From NCBI GenBank assembly GCA_038251625.1, contig JBBSBE010000106.1, positions 1 to 13,415 on the forward strand: a stretch of DNA of 13,415 nucleotides. Direction: 5' to 3'. The DNA is from JBBQXK01 sp038251625. Its GTDB lineage: Bacteria; Pseudomonadota; Alphaproteobacteria; Rhodobacterales; Rhodobacteraceae. The translations under genes and the position numbers were made by a program. The notes under the pieces are model-generated. The model was not told the origin of the DNA. It saw nothing but the letters and a program-made list of their open reading frames with translations, and did no database searches. Of the stretch, positions 1 through 5,735 are shown in pieces (within the stretch, counting starts at the first letter, position 1; each line of letters starts with the position of its first letter).

Positions 1-588
1 CCGGGTACGCCGCGCAAGTTCTGCCAGACGTATCGCCAATGAATGAGCCAGCGTGTCCCAAAAGAGCGGCGGCATGTCTTTCGCTTCCGCAAGCGACTTG
101 GCAAGCCACGCGCCCAATCTCGCCATCAAAGGGTCGCGGAACGGACCGGCCATCGGGAAAGTATCGGCGCGTGAAATGCCCAGGGCTGCCAGCGCACGTT
201 CGATGAGACTCGCGCTGAAGTGCAGATGCAGCGTGTTGTCCACGACGACCCGGTTTCCTACGAACCAACTCGAGGAACCCTTCGGCAGGACGATTCCGTT
301 TTCGAAACCGATGTCCGATAGGTAGCGGCGATTGTCGACACTGTACTCCATTCGGCGCAAACCATGAGCGGGATAGAGAAGCACGACAGTCTGCGGGATC
401 GTCGTCACCGAAACTTCGTTTGTCTTCTTCTGCAACGGATCAGCGCGCTGCGTCAGCACGCTCAACCCGGCGGGATCAGACCAGATGTTGTCGTACATCG
501 GCACCCAATCGCTCCAGACGGCGTGGTCATAGGCTTCAAGACCGGAATTTGCTTTCAGATGTTGGGATGGTGCCATTGGTAAGCTCAT
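1..588 (-). CDS. AraC-family transcriptional regulator, N-terminal part (3' end beyond the left edge)
   Basis: An open frame of 196 codons runs without a stop from an ATG at 588 to the left edge, so the gene is partial. An in-frame TAG at 613-615 limits the start. ATG at 588 is the first choice and ATG at 576 is possible, but neither has a clear Shine-Dalgarno sequence. The visible part looks like the ligand-sensing half of AraC regulators: a beta-rich stretch around residues 55-115, then a segment starting LHLHFSASLIERALAALG (about 117-134), then a helical segment with DPLMARLGAWL and WDTLAHSLAIRLAEL (about 150-192). These resemble the LHLxLxPxLLxRV and DSLAxALAxHL segments that precede the HTH in many AraC proteins. 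The DNA-binding domain would lie off the window. It follows the mtkB operon in the same direction but 645 bp away, so co-transcription is unlikely. The ligand is unknown. I recognise the family from these patterns, not from an alignment. Confidence 0.72.
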   Translation of the reverse strand, partial: MSLPMAPSQHLKANSGLEAYDHAVWSDWVPMYDNIWSDPAGLSVLTQRADPLQKKTNEVSVTTIPQTVVLLYPAHGLRRMEYSVDNRRYLSDIGFENGIVLPKGSSSWFVGNRVVVDNTLHLHFSASLIERALAALGISRADTFPMAGPFRDPLMARLGAWLAKSLAEAKDMPPLFWDTLAHSLAIRLAELARRTR

Positions 589-1233
589 ACTCAGGACCCA
601 GCGAAGGCGGGCCTAAAGCCGGCGCTTCGATGGGCAACAAGTTGGACGCAACCGATCGAATTGCCAAAACACACCTTTGTCAAACTCCAAAAGCCCCGTG
701 ATTTCACGAGGAAAGGGCTGACCGGCGCAATGAGCAGCCGACATGGCCAAATGTGCCCTTGCCGGATCGAGGTGCGCCTATAGAGATTGAATGCAGTACG
801 CGGTACCGAGACGCGGGGAGCCGCGTCTTGGCGGGTTTGATGTGACCTGCCCCCCAGAATTTCCTTCGCCGTGACAGCCCGCTTGCGACGCCCGAAACCG
901 ACGACTATCAAATCCAACGACCCTCATAATGAACGAGGGACGACCGGGCGCAAGTCACAATCAATGTCGCGGTCACATGGCGTCTACCAGCGTGTCCGCA
1001 GCAGGCCGGGACATGGGGAAAAGATCAAGAAATGGTCGCAGGAATTTTCACCTATTCGCTTCGGGACATTCGGACCTGACGGAAAAAGTGCAGAGTGCGC
1101 TAGAGCGGGTCCACGGCCTGCATCGCACTCGATGGCCGTGGTCGGTCCATTTGCATCGGCATGGCGGACGGACCAAGACGGTCAGTCCGGGCGAGCCCGG
1201 CGTCATCTTACAGCAACATCCGCTCGCAACGCC
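589..1233. other. Intergenic region without a convincing gene
   Basis: About 645 bp lie between the end of mtkB and the start of the AraC gene. Short frames exist on both strands, the longest being a minus-strand frame of about 108 codons at 591-917. Their products are arginine- and serine-rich, match no family I know, and lack ribosome binding sites. The part nearest mtkB (1111-1200) is full of inverted repeats and is listed separately. The stretch 843-855 (TGACCTGCCCCCC) may resemble an insertion-sequence end. The promoter of the AraC gene should lie in 600-900, but I see no boxes good enough to name. Confidence 0.6.
1111..1200 (-). terminator. Hairpin cluster downstream of mtkB, possible transcription end of the operon
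   Basis: Two clear inverted repeats lie 34-123 bp past the mtkB stop. The stronger is CCACGGCC at 1111-1118 pairing with GGCCGTGG at 1134-1141, with an inner ATCG/CGAT stem (1122-1125 with 1130-1133) around a CACT loop. The second is CCGGGC-GA-GCCCGG at 1187-1200. Between them, CGGAC/GTCCG and GACC/GGTC pairs form a further small nested hairpin. On the minus strand the only U-rich stretch (CTTTTTCC, 1083-1090) is about 20 nt beyond the strongest hairpin. This is therefore not a textbook intrinsic terminator, and it may instead be an RNA-end stabilising structure. Confidence 0.35.
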
Positions 1234-2118
1234 CTAGGCTGCAAGCACCCGCGCCATCGTTTCGCCCATCGCCGATGGATTTGGCGCCACGGTGATGCCC
1301 GCCGCCGCAAGGATCTCAACCTTTTCCTGAGCACTTTCACCAAAGGCCGAGATAATCGCGCCTGCGTGCCCCATCTTCCGGCCCTTGGGTGCCGAAAGAC
1401 CCGCGATGTAGGCGACCACCGGCTTTTTCATGTGATCCCGGGCATAGACCGCCGCCTCTGCCTCTTGCGGCCCACCAATCTCGCCGATCATCATGATCGC
1501 ATCCGTATCGGGGTCGGCTTCGAACAGTTCAAGGATGTCGCGAAAGCTCGACCCGTTGATAGGATCGCCGCCGATGCCGACAGAGGTGGATACGCCGATG
1601 CCCAGCGCCTTCATCTGGCTGGCGGCTTCGTAACCGAGCGTGCCAGAGCGACCCACGATACCGATCCTGCCGGGCATGTAGATGTGCGGTGGCATGATAC
1701 CCATGAAACCTTTCCCGGGGCTGATGACGCCCGCACAGTTCGGGCCGATGAGGCGCAGCTTTCTTTCGGCCGGATAGCGGCGCAGGAAACGCTTGAGCCG
1801 CATCATATCCTGGCTCGGGATACCGTCGGTCACACAGACGGCTGTGCGGATGCCCGCGTCCGCAGCCTCCATGATTGCGTCGGCAGCAAAGGGCGGTGGG
1901 ACGAAAACAAGGCTCGCCTCAGCGCCGGTCGCTTCGAAAGCTTCACGCACGGTGTTGAACAGCGGGCGATCAAGATGCGTGCTGCCCCCCTTGCCTGGCG
2001 TCACACCGCCCACGACATTGGTACCATGCGCGATCATGTCGGCAGCGTGAAACGCACCGATGCGCCCCGACATGCCCTGCACGATGACTCGGGTGTTTTC
2101 ATTGATCAGGATGGCCAT
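1234..2118 (-). CDS. mtkB: Malate-CoA ligase (malate thiokinase), alpha subunit
   Basis: This is the CoA-binding and phosphohistidine subunit of malate thiokinase, a cytoplasmic relative of succinyl-CoA synthetase alpha (SucD). With MtkA it makes malyl-CoA from malate, CoA and ATP. The 294 residues match the usual MtkB length. Visible family features are a Rossmann-like CoA-binding N-terminus (VIVQGMSGRIGAFHA, about 11-25), VVGGVTPGKGG (35-45), GPNCAGVISPG (125-135), SGTLGYEA (158-165), SVGIGGDPINGSSF (179-192), and GHAGAII (250-256), where His251 is the expected phosphohistidine. The sequence follows the Methylobacterium MtkB that I remember more closely than SucD. ATG at 2118 is preceded by a GAGGGGGAA ribosome binding site that overlaps the mtkA stop; the gap is 11 bp, so translational coupling is likely. 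It is the last gene of the operon. A plain succinyl-CoA ligase is the alternative, but the malyl-CoA lyase neighbour argues against it. Confidence 0.93.
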   Translation of the reverse strand: MAILINENTRVIVQGMSGRIGAFHAADMIAHGTNVVGGVTPGKGGSTHLDRPLFNTVREAFEATGAEASLVFVPPPFAADAIMEAADAGIRTAVCVTDGIPSQDMMRLKRFLRRYPAERKLRLIGPNCAGVISPGKGFMGIMPPHIYMPGRIGIVGRSGTLGYEAASQMKALGIGVSTSVGIGGDPINGSSFRDILELFEADPDTDAIMMIGEIGGPQEAEAAVYARDHMKKPVVAYIAGLSAPKGRKMGHAGAIISAFGESAQEKVEILAAAGITVAPNPSAMGETMARVLAA

Positions 2119-2129
2119 GGCGTTCCCCC

Positions 2130-3302
2130 TCAGGCGGCTTTGGCGCGGCGCGCAATCACGGCCTTTGCGGCAGCCTCGGCCAGCGTGTCTGCTGTGATCA
2201 GCGGCAGGCCGGACGTTTCGATGATCCGGTTGCCTTCTTCCACATTCGTACCCGCGAGGCGCACCACGACCGGCATACTGAGACCGAGTTGCCTGTAGGC
2301 CTGCACCACACCTTCAGCCACCCAGTCGCAACGGTTGATGCCCGCGAAGATGTTCACAAGGATCACCGAAACGTTGCGATCGGCCAGCACAGTCTGGAAA
2401 GCGCGGACGACCCGCTCGGGCGACGCGCCGCCGCCGATATCAAGGAAATTGGCGGGCTCACCCCCTGCAAGCTTGATCATGTCCATAGTGGCCATGGCGA
2501 GGCCGGCACCGTTGATGATGCAGCCGATGTCGCCTTCAAGGCCGACGTAGGAAAGCCCATGATCGCCCGCCGTGGATTCGCGCGGGTCTTCCTGGCTGCG
2601 GTCGCGCAGTTCCGCGATGGCGGACTGGCGAAAAAGGGCGTTGGTATCAAAGCTCATCTTGGCGTCAAGCGCCACAAGGTCGCCCGCAGCCGTGATGACG
2701 AGGGGATTGATCTCGACCATCACCGCGTCAAGGTCGCGGTAAGCGCGGTAACAGGCCTTCAGGATCGTCACCATCTGCCCGATCTGCCCGCCTTCAAGCC
2801 CCAACTGAAAGGCCAGTTCCCGCGCCTGGAAGGCCGACAACCCCACGGCGGGATCTACCGTCATGCGGCGCAACGAGGTTGGATCGGTTTCGGCAAGTTC
2901 CTCGATCTCCATGCCGCCATGGGCGGAAGCGACGATCATGATGCGCTCGGATTTTCGATCCAGGACGAAGCCCAGATACATTTCCTTGGCGATGTTCGAG
3001 GCCGCCTCGACCCAGACGCGATAGACACCCTTGCCGTTGGCATCCGTCTGCTTCGTGACGAGTTGTTTGCCAAAGAGGCCGGCCGCGAAAGCGTGCACTT
3101 CATCCGCGGATTTGCAAAACTTCACGCCACCTGCCGCACCTCGACCACCCGAGTGGATCTGCGCCTTGACCACCCAAGCAGTGCCGCCAAGCTCACGCGC
3201 ACGATATCCCGCTTGTTCCGGAGAGTAGGCAAGGCCGCCATGGGGGACCGGCACGCCGAAGCGCGCAAGGATCTCCTTGGCTTGATATTCGTGGATGTCC
3301 AT
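2130..3302 (-). CDS. mtkA: Malate-CoA ligase (malate thiokinase), beta subunit
   Basis: This ATP-grasp subunit, related to SucC, binds nucleotide and malate. At 390 residues it is the same length as Methylobacterium MtkA as I recall it. It begins MDIHEYQAKEILARFGVPVP, the standard SucC/MtkA N-terminus. The ATP-grasp core shows KAQIHSGGRGAAGGV (46-60), metal-binding EINPL (197-201) and ALDAKMSFD (211-219). The C-terminal ligase domain has GLEGDIGCIINGAGLAMATMD (254-274), GGEPANFLDIGGGAS (280-294) and NIFAGINRCDWVAEGVV (317-333). The CDW tripeptide (325-327) follows MtkA where SucC usually has CD followed by a small hydrophobic residue, which favours malate thiokinase. ATG at 3302 has a near-ideal ribosome binding site (GGAGGAGG, 3309-3316). 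That gives strong independent initiation after the unusually long 132-bp gap from mcl. Confidence 0.94.
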   Translation of the reverse strand: MDIHEYQAKEILARFGVPVPHGGLAYSPEQAGYRARELGGTAWVVKAQIHSGGRGAAGGVKFCKSADEVHAFAAGLFGKQLVTKQTDANGKGVYRVWVEAASNIAKEMYLGFVLDRKSERIMIVASAHGGMEIEELAETDPTSLRRMTVDPAVGLSAFQARELAFQLGLEGGQIGQMVTILKACYRAYRDLDAVMVEINPLVITAAGDLVALDAKMSFDTNALFRQSAIAELRDRSQEDPRESTAGDHGLSYVGLEGDIGCIINGAGLAMATMDMIKLAGGEPANFLDIGGGASPERVVRAFQTVLADRNVSVILVNIFAGINRCDWVAEGVVQAYRQLGLSMPVVVRLAGTNVEEGNRIIETSGLPLITADTLAEAAAKAVIARRAKAA

Positions 3303-3434
3303 TCGCTTCCTCCTCCGTAAATGTCCGGCTCAGCAATCCGTGCGGTTCGGTCCCTCTTCTTTTGGAAGGATTGGGCGAAAGGCGACGACGGTACCGCCCC
3401 CTATCGACGGGGCGGCCACGAAATTACTGCGGCC
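3303..3434 (-). other. mcl-mtkA intercistronic spacer with a GC-rich hairpin
   Basis: This 132-bp spacer is long compared with the 11-bp gaps elsewhere in the operon. It contains a perfect 7-bp inverted repeat, CCGCCCC at 3394-3400 with GGGGCGG at 3409-3415 and an 8-nt loop, starting about 19 bp past the mcl stop. No U-run follows on the minus strand. The hairpin could set mtkAB expression relative to mcl by partial termination or RNA processing. An internal mtkA promoter is also possible, but I see no clear boxes. Confidence 0.45.
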
Positions 3435-4376
3435 CTACCCTTTCGCCGCGATCGCCTCGGCCTGTACCAGCACGTTTCTGGCCATCCGTTCGGAAGCCGC
3501 ATCGATCATCTTGCCGTCAAGCGATGCAGCGCCGCGCCCTTCGGACTCGGCCTTGCGCAACTCTTCGATGATGCGCTTGGCCCGCGTCACCTCTGCCTCT
3601 GGCGGCGAGAAAACCTCGTTCGCCAATGCGATCTGGCTGGGGTGGATCGCCCATTTCCCCTCACAGCCGAGGGCTGCCGCGCGGCGCGCGCCGTCCTTGT
3701 ATCCTTCCGGATCAGAGAAGTCGCCGAAGGGGCCGTCGATGGCGCGCAAGCCGTAGGCGCGGCAGGCGATGACCATGCGGCTGATAGCGGCATGCCACTG
3801 ATCACCGGGGTAGTGCGGGTTCAACCCGCCAATGTTCGTCGTGCGTGACCGCATCGAGGCCGCGTAGTCTGCCACCCCGAAGTGCAGCGCCTCAAGGCGA
3901 CCCCCGAATTGCGCGATCGCCTCCACATTTGCCATTCCAAGCGCGGTTTCGATCAGAGCCTCGAGCATCACCTTGGTCTTGAGGCCCCTGCCCTGTTCGA
4001 TCTGGTTCACCATGGCCTCCACCATGTAGAGGTCAGCGGGAACCCCGACTTTCGGGACCAGAAGCGTGTGAACGCGGTCGCCCGCCTGCTCCATCACATC
4101 CACCACGTCGCGGTACATGTAGTGCGTATCGAGCCCGTTGATGCGAACCGAGACGGTCTTGCCCTTGGCGGCCCAATCGATATCATTCAGCGCTTGGATG
4201 CAGTTCTTGCGCGCCTTCTCTTTCTCGGGCGGGGCCACCGCATCTTCCAGGTCAAGAAAAACGTAATCGGCTGGGCCGTCTGCGGCCTTTTCGATCATGG
4301 TGGGGTTTGAGGCCGGAACAGCAAGTTCCGACCGCTGCAAGCGTTGGCGCCGCAGCGGGTGGAGCGTGTGGCTCAT
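3435..4376 (-). CDS. mcl: L-malyl-CoA lyase (HpcH/HpaI aldolase - citrate lyase beta family)
   Basis: This enzyme cleaves L-malyl-CoA to acetyl-CoA and glyoxylate. Some relatives also cleave beta-methylmalyl-CoA. The 313 residues form the CitE-like TIM barrel. The N-terminus RSELAVPASNPTMIEKAA (15-32) follows the serine-cycle MclA of Methylobacterium more closely than Rhodobacter Mcl1. Next come FLDLEDAVAPPEKEKARKN (40-58) and VRINGLDTHYMYRDVVD (77-93), with Arg78 in the CoA/substrate site. Expected Mg-binding acids are Glu143 (in LIETALGMAN) and Asp170 (in GVADYAAS). The later motifs IDGPFGDFSDPEGY (213-226) and GKWAIHPSQIALANEVFSP (240-258) are typical. The loop after NIGGLNPHY (about 181-194) looks more than ten residues shorter than in the Methylobacterium and Rhodobacter enzymes as I recall them. 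ATG at 4376 lies 11 bp after sgaA, and its ribosome binding site TAAGGA uses the sgaA stop codon, so coupling is likely. Confidence 0.93.
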   Translation of the reverse strand: MSHTLHPLRRQRLQRSELAVPASNPTMIEKAADGPADYVFLDLEDAVAPPEKEKARKNCIQALNDIDWAAKGKTVSVRINGLDTHYMYRDVVDVMEQAGDRVHTLLVPKVGVPADLYMVEAMVNQIEQGRGLKTKVMLEALIETALGMANVEAIAQFGGRLEALHFGVADYAASMRSRTTNIGGLNPHYPGDQWHAAISRMVIACRAYGLRAIDGPFGDFSDPEGYKDGARRAAALGCEGKWAIHPSQIALANEVFSPPEAEVTRAKRIIEELRKAESEGRGAASLDGKMIDAASERMARNVLVQAEAIAAKG

Positions 4377-4387
4377 GGTATGCGTCC

Positions 4388-5581
4388 TTATTCGGCGGCG
4401 ATGCGGGCAGTTTTGGGCATCGTGGCATATTGCGCCTGCGCAGCGGCAACGCCCGAACCAAATTCGATCCGTGCGCCAGCTTCGACAAGGCTCATCTCTG
4501 CAATCGCCAGCGCCGTCAGGGTCATACCCTCGTTCAGGTCGCCAAGATGGCCGATGCGGAACACCTTGCCTGCAAGGCGTGCGAGGCCCGAACCGAAAGA
4601 TGTGTTGTAACGGGCATAGCCGATGCGGATTACTTCGCGCGCGTCAACATCGTCCGGCGTGCGGATCGCCGAGACGGTATCAGAGTGAAGCGAAGGATGC
4701 TCTGCGCAGAGGTCTAGGCCCCATGCGGCAACACCCTTGCGCACGCCCGTCGCAAGACGGCGGTGGCGGGCGATAACCGTATCAAGGCCCTCGTCAAAGA
4801 TCCGGTCCAGCGCCTTGCGCAAACCATGCAGAAGCTGGGTCGGCGGTGTGTAGGGGAAATAGCCAGTGGCATTGAGATTGAGGTGATCCTCGAAGCGGAA
4901 ATAGGCCCGGGAAAGCTTTGCTTCCTTCGAAGCTGCAAGTGCCTTTTGGCTGACCCCGAGGATACCAAGGCCCGCAGGCAGCATCAGACCCTTCTGGCTG
5001 CCGGTCACGGCAAGGTCCACGCCCCAGTCATCCATGCGGAAGTCGATGCAGCCGATGGAGGACACACCGTCGACGAAAAGCAGCGCCTCGTGGAAGCATT
5101 CGTCCATCGCCCGGCGGACCGCAGCCACGTCTGAGGTCACACCAGTCGCAGTTTCGTTGTGGGTGACGAATACGCCCTTGATCTTGCCCGCAGTGTCCGC
5201 GCCAAGAATACGTGCGTATTCCGAAACGGGCACGCCCGCGCCCCAAGGCACGTCAATCGCGATCACGTCGAGGCCAAGGCGCTGTGCCATCTCTACCCAG
5301 AGGGTGGAGAATTGGCCGAAGCGCGACATCAGGACCGTATCGCCAGGATTGAGCGTGTTCGTCATCGCAGCTTCCCAAGCGCCGGTGCCTGATCCGGGGA
5401 AGAGCATAACCTCACCGCTTGTCGTGCGCATGACGCGCTTCATGTCGCGGAACAGACCCAAGGTCAGATCGCCAAAATCGGGCGCCCGCATGTCCTGCAT
5501 CGGCACGTTCATTGCCTGGCGCACCGCTTCCGGCACGTTCGTCGGGCCAGGGATGAAGAGGTGGTTGATGCCAGTTTTCAT
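4388..5581 (-). CDS. sgaA: Serine-glyoxylate aminotransferase
   Basis: This PLP-dependent class V aminotransferase transfers the amino group of serine to glyoxylate, giving hydroxypyruvate and glycine. It is a serine-cycle step, and alanine may also serve as donor in this family. The 397 residues fit the family. Visible landmarks are NHLFIPGPTNVPEAVRQAM (6-24), LFPGSGTGAWEAAMTNTL (60-77), SRFGQFSTLWVEMAQRLGL (86-104), HNETATGVTSD (141-151), LLFVDGVSSIGCIDF (167-181), the PLP lysine in GSQKGLMLPAGLG (Lys197), YFPYTPPTQLLHGLR, and GKVFRIGHLGDLNE near the C-terminus. I chose ATG at 5581 over an upstream in-frame start at 5617. The protein then begins MKTGINHLF like its relatives, and a GGAG ribosome binding site lies 8 nt ahead. 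It is the first gene of the sgaA-mcl-mtkA-mtkB operon and is transcribed divergently from the ScfR regulator. Confidence 0.94.
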   Translation of the reverse strand: MKTGINHLFIPGPTNVPEAVRQAMNVPMQDMRAPDFGDLTLGLFRDMKRVMRTTSGEVMLFPGSGTGAWEAAMTNTLNPGDTVLMSRFGQFSTLWVEMAQRLGLDVIAIDVPWGAGVPVSEYARILGADTAGKIKGVFVTHNETATGVTSDVAAVRRAMDECFHEALLFVDGVSSIGCIDFRMDDWGVDLAVTGSQKGLMLPAGLGILGVSQKALAASKEAKLSRAYFRFEDHLNLNATGYFPYTPPTQLLHGLRKALDRIFDEGLDTVIARHRRLATGVRKGVAAWGLDLCAEHPSLHSDTVSAIRTPDDVDAREVIRIGYARYNTSFGSGLARLAGKVFRIGHLGDLNEGMTLTALAIAEMSLVEAGARIEFGSGVAAAQAQYATMPKTARIAAE

Positions 5582-5674
5582 GAGATGCGCTCCGCTTTCA
5601 ATCAGTCTTGAGCGCACATGCCACCGAATGCGCGCCGGGCAAAACGAAAGCGGGTTGTGCTGTAAGTGCGAGAA

Positions 5675-5703
5675 TTTACAATTTCTATAAAGTGTAATAT
5701 TGT
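5675..5703 (+). promoter_or_regulatory. Putative sigma70-type promoter of the ScfR-type regulator
   Basis: TTTACA (5675-5680, five of six matches to the -35 consensus) is followed after 17 bp by TATTGT (5698-5703, four of six for the -10). Transcription would begin near 5710, giving a short leader of about 25 nt before the ATG at 5736. The -35 box lies within the left operator arm and the -10 box overlaps the right arm, so a bound protein should repress this promoter. It is predicted from sequence only. Confidence 0.45.
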
Positions 5704-5706
5704 AAA
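5675..5706. promoter_or_regulatory. Candidate ScfR operator: perfect 8-bp inverted repeat TTTACAAT-N16-ATTGTAAA
   Basis: TTTACAAT at 5675-5682 and ATTGTAAA at 5699-5706 are exact reverse complements, separated by 16 bp. The region also has extra half-site echoes: TGTAA at 5661-5665 and 5693-5697, and ACAATTTC at 5678-5685 repeated at 5711-5718. The half-site differs at two positions from TTTGCAAA, the core I remember for RamB and PccR of the ScfR family. The repeat lies between sgaA and the regulator and overlaps both putative promoters. That is the usual arrangement for an autoregulated local regulator. The repeat is seen directly; binding by the neighbouring protein is inferred. Confidence 0.55.
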
Positions 5707-5714
5707 CATGACAA
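5686..5714 (-). promoter_or_regulatory. Putative sigma70-type promoter of the sgaA-mcl-mtkAB operon
   Basis: Read on the minus strand, TTGTCA (5709-5714, five of six for the -35) is followed after 17 bp by TTTATA (5686-5691, a weak -10). TATAGA, two bases further on, is an alternative -10 with longer spacing. Transcription would start near 5679 and give a leader of about 98 nt before sgaA. The right operator arm falls inside the spacer and the left arm near the start site. The weak -10 would suit an activated promoter. Confidence 0.4.
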
Positions 5715-5735
5715 TTTCAACGAGTGTGCGACTCC

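Noticed and set aside
591..917. A 108-codon minus-strand frame in the gap before the AraC gene
   Set aside because: It has no ribosome binding site, no family resemblance and biased composition, and it ends just ahead of the better-supported AraC frame.
871..2298. A 475-codon plus-strand frame opposite mtkB
   Set aside because: It is the mirror of the highly conserved mtkB coding sequence. Its product is rich in His, Arg and Asp with no family pattern, as is usual for antisense frames in GC-rich genes.
2130..3302. Reading mtkA (with mtkB) as succinyl-CoA synthetase sucCD
   Set aside because: The adjacent malyl-CoA lyase and serine-glyoxylate aminotransferase, the CDW signature in the beta subunit and closer overall resemblance to Methylobacterium Mtk favour malate thiokinase.
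2289..3320. A 343-codon plus-strand frame opposite mtkA
   Set aside because: It is entirely antisense to mtkA, whose product matches its family over the full length. The plus-strand product shows no motif.
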